Positions 45,764 through 59,329 of a DNA stretch of 64,000 nucleotides are shown piece after piece. This stretch comes from Neocallimastix lanati (nom. inval.) (taxonomy: Eukaryota; Neocallimastigomycota; Neocallimastigomycetes; Neocallimastigales; Neocallimastigaceae): positions 1,537,001-1,601,000 of the forward strand of contig JACVTC010000011.1 in NCBI GenBank assembly GCA_016946835.1, given 5' to 3'. The position numbers and the translations under genes are program-made. The notes below the pieces were generated by a model that was given only the letters and a program-made list of their open reading frames with translations, did no database searches and had not been told where the DNA came from. Numbering within the stretch: the first letter of the stretch is position 1; every line of letters starts with the position of its first letter.

Positions 45764-46464
45764 ATAAAAGCACCCAAAGAAAAGAAGCCCAGTACCCCTG
45801 CACTAAGGACTAGCCAAAGGAAATCTACCAACTCAAGAAATCAAGGAAATCAAAGAAATCAAGGAAATCTACCAACTCAAGAAATCAAGGAAATCAAGGA
45901 TATCTACCAACTCAAGAAATCAAGGAAATCTACCGAATCAAGAAGATTTGTTATAAGGCGAATAAAATAAAATAAATTAAATTACAGATACTATACTAAA
46001 CAACATCTCGCATTAAATAGTACTCTACTCTCCGAATAAATATTTATTTTAATTATAATTAATTTTAAATTTCTTACGTTATATATAAAGGCTTGCCTGG
46101 CTCCCAAAGCGACGATAGTTGAGCATCGTTACCATAATACTTTGTCGTTCAGATTCTGTTGATAACTGGGGAAGATAATTTGTTGTACTTTTTCATGCTA
46201 ACAAAGGTTAGATACAAACAAAAATACAATTACATTACTTCCTTCTACCATTAATTAGTACTAACAATCGACTTAATCTGCGTTTATCGATAAAGAGCTA
46301 AAGAGACTTACCACGCAAGGCTTTAACAAATTATATATTTCCTGGCTCAATACTATATGATTTGGTTTATAACAATTCAATAAGAAATAAAGATTAATCA
46401 AATAAAATAAATATTTAATTACTCCCATATCTTCCAAAATAATTATATATTACTTTATCACTAT

Positions 46465-46495
<31 letters not shown>

Positions 46496-46894
46496 ATCAC
46501 GGGATATATCAAAAAAAATCAACTCTGAAAATATCCAATCTCAAATCACTCTCAAAATCAATCTGAAATTTTATATCAACTTAATGCAATAAATTTTAAA
46601 TCTCAATAATCTTTTCTAAATTATTTCCAGCTCTCTATAACTATTAAATTACTATAATAATATATATACAAATCTACTATACCTAATTTAGTATATTATA
46701 TAAATTTAAAATTTCAATATCAAACCTTATTTAATTCTAAATAATTCCAGTGGGATCAATTATTACTATTTATATATTCAAATCCTCCTTAATCAAAAGT
46801 ATATTATAATTCAATTCCTCTCTATTATACTGAAAAAATCGTTCTTAAATATATCTTATTCCAACTTATTCAATAATCAACTATAAAAATAACA
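45764..46894 (+). other. 5' leader of element B
   Basis: Starts ATAAAAGCACCCAAAG, without a TGG tRNA primer site. Includes tandem repeats of TCAAGAAATCAAGGAAA-type words (45830-45945), a less AT-rich segment (46090-46350) and an A-run (46466-46490). Confidence 0.6.
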
Positions 46895-48154
46895 GTGAAA
46901 CTTATATTCAAAATGGAAGAAAACAATTTTGCCAACGCAACCTATAAGGATGGTTTTGCCGGAGATAGACGCTACCTTAAGGGATTCTTAGCTAAAATGA
47001 ATTTAATCTTCATGATTCACCCTGATCGATTCAATAATGATGAAACAAAAGTAATCTACGTTATTTCTAGGTTATATGGTAATGCTATGAATTGGGCAGC
47101 ATCACTTATGGAGAATCAGGACCCTTGCTTGTTAAATTATGAAGCCTTCGTTGAAAGAATGAAATCTGTATATGGGAGTTATGACTCAACATTCATTGCA
47201 AATCAGAAACTCAGAACTATAAGACAAAAACGGTTAGGCGACATTAGAAGCTATATACTCGAATTCAACTCTTATGCCGACGAGTCATCTTGGAACGAAG
47301 AAGCGAAAATGGACGCATTTCTTGTTGGTTTAAATGATCAAATCGCTACAAGAATTCTGGAAATGTTCCCTGGTCCAAGATCTCTTACTGCTATGCAAAC
47401 TATAGCTTCCAGAATAGATGGCCGTCTATCAGCCCATAGGCAATTTACAAATAATCAAAATCGATCAAACAATAACCTTAATAACAACAATTCTAATAAG
47501 AAAAGATGGAATTTTTATAAGAAAGGTTCGAATTCTAAATATTATGGACCCCTATCCGACGAAGAGAAAGAAAGAAGAAAAAGAGAAAACCTCTGTTTAT
47601 ACTGTGGATCCTCAAATCATACTCTAAGCAACTGTCCACTCAAAAATAAGAAAAAATCACCCTCAAGCACTTCTCATATTACTAATCCTGAACCAAAGGC
47701 CAAAGAAAGAACAAGAATCCCAGATCAACAAAATTTGAGTCTTCCTATATTTGAATCCACTCTCAATGTTTTAAAATCATCAGTCAAAACTAAGATTCTT
47801 CTAGATTCAGGTTCTCAACTTAATCTTATGAATGTCTACTTTGCCAATGAAAATAACATTCCTTATTCATCCGAAACCATTCATCCTGAAGTAGGAGGAA
47901 TTGGTGGTACTCAGAAAATTCTCGGGGAAACTTTGCCAATTTCGATCCGCTATAAAAATCACAATTGTAAAACTAAGTTTTATGTCGTCGATTTACCTTC
48001 TTATTGTGCTCTTCTTGGCGCTGAATGGCTCTCTACTCATAATCCAACAATAGATTTCTCTTCTAAAACTTTCATTTTAATTCAAAATATTGCATTAATA
48101 ATTGTCTCGTTATTCCAAATAATTATACAACCTTCATTCCTTCATGCAATTTAA
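46895..48154 (+). pseudogene. Gag and protease part of element B gag-pol (frameshifted at its end)
   Basis: Homologous to element A gag: DETKVIYVISRLYGNAMNWA corresponds to DPLKVAYTITLLRDEAMDWA. A knuckle CLYCGSSNHTLSNC and protease ILLDSGSQLNLMN with a canonical DSG follow. A second ATG at 46913 (MEENNFANAT) is a likelier start. The proper frame continues as [15 protein letters not shown]..., so a 1-nt frameshift between about 48059 and 48130 separates it from the 48331 frame. Upstream of the shift gag and protease are intact. Confidence 0.88.
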
Positions 48155-48330
48155 TAAACGAAATTCCAAAAAATTCCGATAATTCGGACAGCCAAAAAAT
48201 TGAAGAAATTAACAATTCAGAAGAAAAAATATCTAATGAAATAATTAATAATACTAAGAACCAACACAAGGAACCCAACGAAGATAATAAAAATGTTATC
48301 TATCTTTTACCAACTAAATTATCCTCATTT

Positions 48331-49197
48331 ATGGATGTTTTTAGTGAAATCGCTGCGAACATGCTACACCCTCATCGACAATATGATTGTGAAATTAATT
48401 TGAAACCAAACACTAATTTATATTACGGCCCAATATATCCATTTCATCACCAAATAAATGGTTTAACGGATAGGGTGAACTCCGTTATCGAACAATACTT
48501 AAGATGCTATACAAATTTCAAAGAATCTAATTGGAATGACTTTCTTTACTTAGCAGAATTTAGCTATAATAACACCATTCAAGAATCCACTAATCATTTA
48601 CCTTTCTTCGCTAATTATGGATTCAATCCCAGACATTCTCCCGAAGTCCCCACAAATGTTGAAGTACCTAGAGCAGAAGAACTTGTTAAAAACCTTGCAG
48701 AATTAACCAAGGAATTAAAAGAAAATATTAAAATAGCAATTGAAAAACAAGAGAAATATGCCAATAAGCATCGTATGGAACCACCTGAATTCAAGAAAAA
48801 TGACAAAGTTTGGTTCAATAGTTCTCTAATTATAAAGAATGGTAACAAAAAGCTTAAACCAAGAAAATTAGGACCTTTTAAAATCCTAAGCAAAATATCT
48901 CCTGTTTCGTATAAACTTGACTTGCCAAAAAATCTTAGGATTCATCCAATCATGCATGTCTCTGACCTTGAACCGTACTTTGAAGATAAGTTTGGAAGAA
49001 ACCAAGAACCACCACCAATTATCATTAACAACGAAGAAGAGTACGAAGTTGAACAAATATTAGACAAACGAACTCATTATGGGAAAATCCAATACTTGAT
49101 AAAATGGAAAGGATATCCGCTTTCAGAAGCTTCTTGGGAACCTGAGGAAAATCTTAATTGCCCCAAACTCTTGAAAAAATTCAATAAAAATAATTAA
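48331..49197 (+). pseudogene. Internally deleted pol remainder of element B (integrase end plus chromodomain)
   Basis: In-frame fusion of the pre-RT region ([18 protein letters not shown]-like; [14 protein letters not shown] at about 48403-48450) directly to the integrase C-terminal core ([20 protein letters not shown]). The whole RT, RNase H and most of integrase are missing, about 700 residues compared with element [20 protein letters not shown] and a chromodomain ([11 protein letters not shown]...[18 protein letters not shown]) are intact. The frame extends upstream to about 48070 before the frameshift. B is therefore non-autonomous. Confidence 0.9.
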
Positions 49198-49593
49198 AAT
49201 AACTTAAACTAGAAAATGAATCTCTATTAAACTTTAAATTTTATAGTATATTATATAATTATATGATTAAATTATATTCTTAAATTATTAATATTAAACT
49301 TATTATTATTGTTAAAACCTAATTTTTCCTTTATATTATTTTATAACTTATATTAAAAAAAAAAAAAAAAAAAAAAAATCTATAATAACTATAAACTTTA
49401 TTAATATCATGTAACAAAAATAATTATTAAATATGTTATTTCATGTAATTACTTATTAATATCATGTATTATTATTTTTATTATTTCATACTATTAAGCA
49501 AAAAAGAAATTCACACTTAAATACTTTATTTATTCATTGTAGTCTAGTTTAACTTTAAGATTCGTCTGGTATCCGAATCCTGGAGGAGGACCA
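49198..49593 (+). other. 3' untranslated region and polypurine tract of element B
   Basis: AT-rich with an A-run (49352-49377). It ends CCTGGAGGAGGACCA (49579-49593), a polypurine tract directly before the TGT of the B 3' LTR. Confidence 0.7.
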
Positions 49594-50598
49594 TGTTGTA
49601 AAATATTTAATAATTTGAATACGTATTTAAATGTAATGTAATGTAAATTATTGTGGATAAAAATGTTTTCCAAATTTTTAATATAAATTTAAATGTATTC
49701 CAAATTATTAATTTAAATAATTTTCTCAAAAATTTATGACTAAATTATTTGGAGAATTTACGTAACAATTACTCAGTTGAATCACGAAACTTCATAAATT
49801 AAAAAATAATTAGTCATTAATTAGTTAAATTAAAATAATTAAAGGAATATTGCCTTTTCCGTTTGTTTACAAAAACTTGCCGTTTTGTTTACTTGTCTTT
49901 TAAATTATAGAAATTCTAAAAATAAAAATAGCAAGTTGTGGTTTAGTAAATTGGTTTTCACAACTTGGCAAAATTTAAATTAAATATATGGATAGAATAT
50001 ATTTAATCATATAATTAATGAATTAAACTCTAAATTTTCTTCATAGAAAATTTTAGAAAAATTAGATAGTTTTAAATAGGATTTATATTAAAATAATTCA
50101 TAACATTTCATGTAATTTATTATATAATGTAATTGATAATATAAAATAATATGTTTATGTAATTTATTAAAATTTATTTTGATTTAAAACTTTATTTTGA
50201 AAAAGTATAAAAAGAGTTAATTTTTCAACTATTGAACGATAGTTGGAAAATCGTATAGAATAGGAAAATCGTATAGAATAGGAAAATTTAAATTTTATTA
50301 TTAGTTTCGTAACTATTATTAGAATAGTTACTTTCTTATAAAACAATTATATTATAGTTTGTAAAACCTTAACTGCTAGTGGGAACTCCGGAAAGGACCC
50401 TGCGTTACCCAGTTAAGTGGTTGTTGAAAATTAGTTAATAAATAAAATAAATAAATAAAAGAAATTAAAAAAGAAAATAATTAATTAAATAATAGAGGTT
50501 TAAGATATAGTGTTATTAGTGTAGTAAAGTTAGTTTAGAATAGCCACAAACCTAGACTTGATAAGTATTTTATTTTACACATGTAACGAATCGTAGAG
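49594..50598 (+). repeat. Element B 3' LTR start, interrupted by K and C1
   Basis: TGT (49594-49596), then after solo LTR K the sequence AACGAATCGTAGAG (50585-50598). Together these reproduce the start of the 5' LTR. The rest of the LTR is displaced by C1 and lies beyond the window, or is lost. Confidence 0.82.
49597..50579. repeat. Solo LTR K (983 bp)
   Basis: Perfect 8-bp terminal inverted repeats TGTAAAAT and ATTTTACA, and a perfect 5-bp TSD CATGT (49592-49596 and 50580-50584) that includes the first three bases of the B 3' LTR. It contains TATAAAA (50206), a hairpin (50222-50250), and a second strong stem CTTAACTG...CAGTTAAG (about 50369-50420). Confidence 0.9.
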
Positions 50599-51620
50599 TG
50601 GTAGACTCGGGGTTGACACTTAGATATTTAAAATCAAGCAGGGGGGGACGGGTATTACCCTGCTTTGATTTTAAATAAAAAAAAAAATAATTCTTTTTTT
50701 AAAAGTTATTTATTTATTTTTTTTTATTAATATAAAATTTTTTATTTAAAGTACACATATTTAATTTTTAAGAAATTGTTACAATATTTATATTTTTTTA
50801 TAAATTTAAAGTATAATTAATTGTTTATAATTTAAGTAATTTTATAGAATTATTGAATTAATTTTATATCAATAATTCATTTTTGTTTTAATTTTTATAA
50901 ATATAATAATATAATATTCAAATATAATTTAATTAAAAATAATTATAAAATAAATATATAGAAAATAGTTTTTACTATTTTCTTTGATATTTTTAAGTTA
51001 AATAAATTGTTTTTAAAGATTAATATAATAAATTTAATAATCTTTAATTATTTTAAATAATACTTGTAATTATTTTCAAAATAAAATAAAATTTTTATAA
51101 TATTTAATTAATAAATTTGATAATATTTAAATAATAATTTTTATAATAAGTAAAAATTTTTAATAATAATTTTTAATAATAAATTTAATTAATAATCTTA
51201 ATAATTTTATAATAATATTTAATAGTTATAATAAATAAATTTTTATAATAATATTTAATAATTTTAATAATTTTATAATATTAATAATTTATAATAATTT
51301 TTAGAATAATATTTAATTAATAATTTTAATAATTTTATAATAATTTTTATAATAATATTTAATTAATATTTTTAATAATTTAGTATCTTAAAAGTATAAT
51401 TTTAATATTTACAATTGTATTTTAATATATACATATATTTAATAATATAACAATAAAGTGATTAATTAAAATTTATTTACATTATTTACAAATTAAAATT
51501 AATTTATATCAAAATAAATTAAATTTACAATGAGGTTTAGGTTATGAAGAATATAGGAAAGTACAATTTAGTAAAGAATTATTAATAATAAAATAAAGGT
51601 TATTAATTCATTCTTTACCA
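50599..51620 (-). repeat. 3' LTR of element C1 (1022 bp)
   Basis: TGGTAGACTCGGGG at the start and CATTCTTTACCA at the end. Nearly identical to 62779-63802, and slightly more diverged from the solo copy at 22770-23786. Confidence 0.92.
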
Positions 51621-51643
51621 TGATGCCCCCTCTAAAACTCAAG

Positions 51644-54600
51644 CTACATCGAAGCTGAGTTATACTTGACTATATTCTTCAAATGAACATTCCTATTCAT
51701 TTGAATTCCAGAATTTGGATCAGCCAAGGTAACCGTATTAAATTGTTTTTTTATAACTTTAAGAGAACCAACAAAATAAGGTTCTAGTTTAGTTCTTGAA
51801 AAATTTCTAACTAGAACTAAATCACCTTCCCTAATTCTTTTTCCCTCATTCAAACTATTCTTTTCCTCTCTTCTAGCAGCCCAATACTTACTTGCATTTT
51901 TAACATTTTCGGCTGCTTCTAAAGTCCATCGGTAATGATTTATAAATTTTTCTAACAACACTTCATCCGATGACTTATTAATATCCTTGGTAGGTCTAGC
52001 AGCAATATCAAAAGGCTGCTGATCCTCCCTACCATAAACCAACTCAAAACTTGAATGTTTTGTTACCTTATTTTTGGTAGTTCTAAGAGCCCATAAGGCG
52101 GATGGTAAAACTTCATCCCAATCCTTATTCTTAGAACCCAACAACCTCAATAACTTGCCGATCTCTTTATTACGGTTTTCCGTAAGTCCATTACTTTCAG
52201 GATGATATATGGAAATAAACTTCACATATACATCATAGAGATCTAAAAATATTTTCGTCATGTCCGAGGTGAACTGAACACCATTGTCAGTTGTTATTAC
52301 CTGTGGAACACCATGACGAGCAAACACATTAATTAAGAACTTAATCACATCCTGTTATGTTATATTTTCCGTGGGTTCTGCTTCAACCCATTTGGTGAAG
52401 TAATCCACCACAACCATAATATATTGATTATTATTCTTCGTTTTAATCAAAGGTCCAATAATATCTAAACCCAAATGTATAAAAGGACCTTCTACTTTAG
52501 TTGGAATATTTTCTGTAGGTTCTGGATATGGTTGTGACCTGTTCAACTGACACTTGTCACAACTTTGCACCACTCTTTTAATATCCATCACCATATTATT
52601 CCAATAAAAACTTTTACGAAGCCTTTGATAAGTCTTATAATATCCCTCATGACCTATCTTATGGGCTTCTAAAATAAGTTTACTCTTTCCGTTTGATCCG
52701 TAATTAATTTACGATAGTCATTACCATCAACGAAATAATCTTCACCATCTATCGTAACAAATTTTTCATTTATAAAGTCTTTAATAATTTTAGAAAGCAA
52801 CTCTTCTTCTTCCTTTGAAGTTAACTTAGTTGCCAATACCACAGAATCATCTCTTTTCTTCATCCTAGATAATGCATCGGCTAACACATTTTTCTTACCC
52901 ATTTGATATTGAATTTCAACACCAAGGGTACTAACAGTTAAGCACCACCTTGCTTGCCTAGCATTATTAGGTTCCTTATTTTTAAAGAAACTGATTAAAG
53001 GTTTATGATCTGTTATTACTACTGTTTTATTAGGATTTCCTAATATATAAGATTTCAACTTAGTAATACAATAAATTAATGCAGCTCCTTCCAAGTCAGT
53101 AATGCCATAATTTTTCTCGGCTTTACTTAAACTTCTACTTATATAATGAACTGGATGTTCCTTTTTGGTTTCTAAATCTTCTTGGAGTAATACTCCTCCA
53201 ATACCTTCATAGGAAGCATCCGTTCTAATTATAAACCTTTGATTAAAACTTGGATATTTTAAAATTGGAGCATTTATTAATTTTTCTTTTAACAGATCAA
53301 AACTTTGTTGATGTTCATTATTCCATTTATATTTAACATTCTTTCTTAATAATTTACATAAAGGAGCAGAGATTTGAGCATATTTATCAATAAAGTTTCT
53401 ATAATATCCTACTGCTCCAAGAAAAGATCGTAATTCATGAACATCAACAGGTGCTACCCACTCCTTGATAGCCTTAATTTTGCTATCCTGGGGACTTAAA
53501 CCTTTCACTGATGCCTTATGACCTAAGACTTCTACTTCAGTCTGCATAAAGGCACATTTTTCAATGTTAATTTTTAATTTGTGTTGGCGAAATACTTCCA
53601 ACACTTGCCTAATGTGGCTTATATGTTCTTCTATACTCTTAGAGTATATTAAAATATCATCTATAAAGTTAAAAACAAACTTTCCTATAAATGGGAAAAG
53701 AATCCTATTCATTTCCCTTTGAAATGTAGCTGGGGCTCCGGTTAAACCAAAAGGCATAACCTTGAATTGGTAGTTACCAAATTTTGTGGTGAAGGTGGTA
53801 ATTTCTACACTTTCCTCATCCATCAAAATTTGATGATAACCAGAATAAAGATCCATTGTTGTAAAAATCTGTGCCCCATCTAAACTATCAAATATCTCAT
53901 CAATGTAAGGTAATGAATAAGAATCTTTAACTGTTAAATCATTAACCTTACGATAATCAATACATAATCCCCATTTACCGTTCTTCTTCGGTACTAACAC
54001 TATTGGCGATGACCATTCGGAACAAGAAGGTTCAATTAATTTCTTATTAATTAATTTAATTAATTCCTCCTTAAGTATATCCGATTTAAATTTAACTAAT
54101 CTATAGCACCTTTGCTTAACTGGTTTCGCACCAGGAATTAAATTAATCTTATGTGGAGGAAGATCAGAAGGTGTTAATTCTTCTGAAGAAGTAGCAACTA
54201 TTTCTAAGTTCTCCTCCAGAATTTTAATTATTTCATCTTTATATTTTTCATTTAAAGTATTTAGGAAAATTTCATGATGAATATATTGCTTTGGGGATAA
54301 TCCTTCAATTTTCTTTAAATCATTCTTTTTGGAATCCTCATCCAAAGCCTTAATCATACACAACAACTTTTCTTCATCTTCATAATCATTATTAATAGGT
54401 GCAATAACGTCAATTACTCCCTCAGGAGTAATTTGACACAAACTATATAAAATGGGGTGGATAAACAAATTATAATCAATTTGGGTTTTTAAGTTAATTA
54501 GAATATCGTAAAAAGGATCCTCCTTTTCTACTATTCTACAATTAACCATTAATACAAGATTATTAATCTTTACTGGCACCCGAATGATATAACCTTCCGA

Positions 54601-55692
54601 GTAATCATCATTCTTAGTTGCCAACCTAATTCTGCCACGACTAATATCAATAGGTTCATATTCGGACGGAAGCTTATCTAAAAATTGTTGAGTAATTATA
54701 CTTAAATTACTACATGAATCAATTAAAGCCTTCCCCGAAACACCTTCAACTGTAACATCAACCATGGCAATATCCTCTTCACATGGTTCGTTACCTTTAC
54801 TTTTATAAGTGTGGTCTATGTTATTAACGACCACAGTCGTGGCTGACACATTATCCAACACCCCAGAGATATTAGATTGGTCCCTATCCAATTTAATACC
54901 CTGTGACACCTTATATCTTAATTTTGGAGCAGCATCCAATAACTGTCCAAAAGTAATATTGCAATGGGCAGAATTTAAATCTTTAAGAATATCATATTCT
55001 TCTTCCCCCGATTGCATCTTAATTTTCCTAGATACTCTAGAACTTTTATTTTCTTTTTGAGTATCTTTATCTTTACTAATTAACACCTTTGTTAAATCAA
55101 TTACTTTATTATTCTCCTTCACAATACTTTTATTATTATCATTATTTTCTTTCATTAAATTTTTATTCTTTCTTTTATCATTATTTACATTATTTACAAT
55201 AACTTCATCATTCACTAATGAATTATTATTAATATTATCATTACTATTATCATTACTATGATTATTACTATAATTAGTATTACTATTACTAGCTCTTTCA
55301 TTATCACGAATTTGTCTTTCAATCTCTTTTTCTTTTTCAATTCGTGGTTGAGCTAGAATAGATGGTTTAATTTGTTTAACAATTTTATTACTTATATTAT
55401 TTTCTTTTACTTCTCGTTCTTTCTGTTTTCGTAATGCAGGAGTTATTATAGGTTTAGGATTCTCCTTCAACGACTTATGAATCCTTTTCTCTGCACTACC
55501 TTCATCATTATTAACATCATAAATTTTACGTTTAGATGCTCCTACTAAATAATCAACTTTCTTTTTATTAACCACCCTTTTATTAGCAGGAGTTTCTTCA
55601 ATATTAGAAAGACGAGAATTTTTAATTTCTTTTTGATATTTAAGTGAAGCTGCTTTATTAAGTATGGGAGAGCTTCTTATCCCATTACTCAA
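51644..55692 (-). pseudogene. Pol of element C1, broken by one frameshift and one stop
   Basis: The protease-to-RNase H part is open from 55692 to 52669, with protease GKALIDSCSNLSIIT (DSC again) and RT FNFIDDILIYS. A single-base deletion near 52680 shifts the frame just before the integrase zinc finger (HKIGHEGYYKTYQR). The next segment runs to TAA at 52355-52357, between ENIT and QDVIKF. From 52348 to 51644 the DDE core end and GPY/F region are open. Two lesions therefore inactivate integrase. Otherwise it closely matches element I pol. Confidence 0.92.
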
Positions 55693-55698
55693 TTTAAA
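55666..55698 (-). promoter_or_regulatory. -1 frameshift signal, element C1
   Basis: Element strand: T TTA AAT (55698-55692), 8-nt spacer, then the hairpin GGGAT-AAGAAGCT-CTCCC (55683-55666). One stem pair is lost compared with the other elements, but an outer T-A pair is available. Confidence 0.8.
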
Positions 55699-56372
55699 CG
55701 TTTATTGTTTCTAATTTCCTTCCTATTTTTCTCAACAATTGCTCTCAACTTTGGGCAATTGTTTTGATAATGACCTGATTCTTTACAGAAATAACAAGCC
55801 TTTATTGTTAAACTTCTCATTTTTCTTGTTAATTCCTCTATGTCATTATCTTCTTTAGGTTTAATATTAACTTTTTGTTCTAATTTATTTTTAATAGGAG
55901 GATGAAAATTAACTCTATTATTAAAAGAAGATGTATTTGCAGAAGATGAAGGGGTAGAAGGATGTCTTCTTTGATTACTACCCATATAATTTAACCTATC
56001 TGCTTTTTCAGCAATTTTAAAGGCTTTTGACAGAGAAATGTTATCAAATAAGGTTAGACGTTTCCAGGCTTCAACATTGTTTTCAATGGAGTCTGTGTAA
56101 TCTAAAACACTTATCTGACTTCTTTTCTTTTTATTTAATTTTAAATATAAAGTTTTATACTTAATATTAAAATCTTTGATTCTTTCATTCCTCTTAATTC
56201 TTAGAGCACGTAGCTCTCTTAATAAATTATTTTGATCCTCCCTAATGCCATAAAATTCTTCTATAGCTTTTACAATTCTATTAAGGGAAGGATAAGCTTT
56301 ATTCTTTTTATCAATTTCTTTATCTTCTTCATTATCATCATCCTCATCTTCATCATTAATATCCTTATAATT

Positions 56373-56412
<40 letters not shown>

Positions 56413-56642
56413 CTATCATCATCTTTATTATTATCATCCATTAATTCTTGGATGACTTTCCTGGTTTCACCAATTGAGGTTAAAACACAGGCATAAAATA
56501 TAATCTTGGAGTCTTCAACATGTTCAAGCTTTATCCAAAGCTCTAAATCAGACTTCCAAGTTTTAACATCTAAATTTTCTTTGGATATTTTTTCAATATC
56601 CTTAAGTTCCTTTTTTAAATCTTTAAAATTAATTGTACTCAT
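55689..56642 (-). CDS. Gag of element C1
   Basis: 317 aa from MSTINFKDLKKELKDIEK at 56642; an in-frame ATG 18 nt upstream adds MCFFFK. It is collinear with I gag: KELKDIEKIS, an acidic tract (long Asp run at about residues 80-100), a helical capsid region and knuckle CYFCKESGHYQNNC near the C-terminus. The gag itself is intact. Confidence 0.9.
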
Positions 56643-56695
56643 TTTAAAAAAAAAACACACTTTTAAAAAAAATAAAATAAAAAAAAATTGTTTTA

Positions 56696-59233
56696 TTAAT
56701 TATTTAATTGTGTAATGAAATCTTCAGTTGATACAGAACATTTAAAATATTCCTTTTTAAGTGCATCAGCTTGCACTTTTGAAATACGGTAGGCCCTCTG
56801 TTTAATAGGTGTTGTTCCTGGTATTAAATTAATTCTATGAGGATATAGCTTTGACGAACCCAAATCGTCAGTTTTCAGTGCAAGAACACTAATATAATTT
56901 AAAAATAATTTTTCTACATCAGCTTTCAAATTTTCTGGTAATTTTTTTACAATAGAGTGAATCATTTCCAGTTTAGATATTGTGTCGTCTGTGCAAACCT
57001 CGTTTTCATTATGTAGTACTTCATTAGTTATTAATAAAAGAGATGGAATCAATTGTGTTGTAATATCAACCGTTTTATTCTTATATTCTTTCCTTTCAAC
57101 ATTTCTATCTACTAATTTATAATTACTATTTAATTTGTTATTGCCGTTTTGATCAGAATCGATTTTTGATGGAAGTTTAGAATGTAGTATGGGATTTATA
57201 TTGTTTGTAACTTTAGAATTAATTTTATGATCATTTATTTTATAATTGTCAATTTTATCATCATTCTTATTATTATTCGTTTTTATTTTGATATTATTTT
57301 CTTTATCGATGTCGACACTATTAAAGAAAGGTAATTTTACATTAAAATTATTTATGTTAATATTAGGTAACTCTGATTTAGCATATGTAAAAAGTATATT
57401 ATTATTATCATTATTATTATCATTGTCACTCCAACTAGTTTCAGAATCCTCATCATTCTCTTCAGAAGAATTATTATTTATATTATTCTCCTTATTCATA
57501 TTATTTTCTTCGTCATTAATTCTATTTGTACTTTCAGAAGGACTCAAGCTAACATCATAAAATAAAGAAGCTAATTCTATAGGATTATTATTTTCATCAA
57601 TATGATATAAGGTATCATTAACTAAATTTATATCAAATCTATTTCGTTTAAGTGTGTCAATACCTATTAATATATCAAAGATATCATCCTTATCAATTTT
57701 CCTAAAGTAATCGATAAAAGTGTAATTTCCAATAGATATTTTTAGTTCATAAATATCTGAACAAGTTGAATTGTTGGAATATACCTGAAAAATTTTTTCG
57801 GATATTCTCCCAATAGGATTTTTATTAATTTTAAATTTTTTTAAAGCCGTAGTGGTAATCAAATTAACGCTAGCACACGAGTCCAAGAAAATTTCAGCTG
57901 GTTTCTTATCCACAGTGCCTTTAACTTTAATCACTTTATGTTGGCTTATAATTGTCATTACATTTATTAAAGATGTATTCAAATTTTTCTTTATTTTCTC
58001 TTTTCCTTCGGTTAATTTTAATGCTTTTGTAAATTCTGACCTGAACTTTGGAAACAGGTCTAACAAATATACTAACTTCGTTATGACTTCGGTTGATGCT
58101 ACTTCCTTGATAAAGTCCTTAATTTTAAATTCATTAAAATCTTCCATCATTTTTATGTGTTTCTCTGGCTTGGAATAACTTTTAACATTGATGGGTATAT
58201 CATCTTTGTTACTGCTCAGTATTTCATTTATTTTATTCAATTTATTCGCTTTTTTTACATTTCTAATATTTGGTTGATTGATATAAGAAAGATCCAAATA
58301 TTCTAATTTATTTGTATTATTATTAGTTATTGTTTGATTAGTTGGTGGTTGTGAATCCTCAAAAATTTCAATAGATTCATTGAAAGTAACATTTTTATGA
58401 TCTTTATTTTCTTTAAATTCTTTACCTTCTTCTTTTTCTGTTGATAGTTTGACATTCGTTCCTCCCTCATCTATTATCATATCAGGTGTTCCTGTAGTTG
58501 CTAATTTATTAACGTTTAATTTTCTTTTCATAATAGTATTTTTCTTCATAGCATTTGTAATAATTGGAACTGGATTATCTATAAGCTTTTTCTTTATTTC
58601 TTTGGTATATGGGGAGATTTTTATTGAATTATTTTTACCTTTCTTTTGGGCAACAGCGATAATTTCCTCATTATGGTAATTATCAAAATTATTATAAATA
58701 TTATTTGAATTAGGTTCATTATTAATTTTCTTTTCATTATCATTTATAGAAATTCTATTTAAATCAATTTCATTGTTACTTTGATCATCATTATTATTTT
58801 TATAAGTATTATTTATATTAACATCATTGTTAACTTGTTTATTAATAGTGTCATTTTCATAGATGTTGTTATGATTACTATTATTTAATTTATAACCGTT
58901 ACTAGTATTCTTACTAAGATATTCTATATTATTTAAGTTATTATTATTATTATTATTGGAATAAATATTATCAATACTTGTATGATTATCATCAAATAAA
59001 CTGTTTGTATAATTTATTTTATTATTCTTATTTAAATAATTATTGTTTATATCATAATTATGTGAATTATCATTATAAGGATATCCATTATTTATTACAT
59101 CATTATTTGAAGTTGCACTAGCATTATATGAATTATTATTATTATTATTATTATGTAAGTTATTATTATTATTATTATTATTATTATGTAAATTATTATC
59201 ATTAGTATTATTATAATTATTTTTTATTTTCAT
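56696..59233 (-). pseudogene. Truncated pol of element E
   Basis: 845 codons from the first ATG; the frame enters at the slippery site 59362. Very Asn-rich linker (about 1-380), protease-like domain AEIFLDSCASVNLITT (DSC), a second acidic Asn/Asp stretch, then the pre-RT block LYPHRINLIPGTTPIKQRAY and RISKVQADALKKEY. It then leaves homology and stops 16 codons later. RT catalytic motifs, RNase H and integrase are absent. Confidence 0.88.
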
Positions 59234-59329
59234 AGTATTATTATTTAACTTGGGAGAGTATGTTAAATTTACATATTCTTCATTAATACTATTATTTTTA
59301 TTATAAGTTTGAAGTTTGGTTTGGTTAAC

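Larger units (their letters stand above)
50599..56695 (-). mobile_element. Element C1: Ty3/gypsy element lacking its 5' LTR, fused to element E
   Basis: A 3' LTR (50599-51620), polypurine tract (element-strand GAGGGGGCATCA), damaged pol, frameshift signal and gag are present. Only about 50 nt of leader precede gag before the sequence becomes the truncated pol of element E. The left flank AGAG is the same B-LTR target used by H. It is a close relative of element I. Confidence 0.88.
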
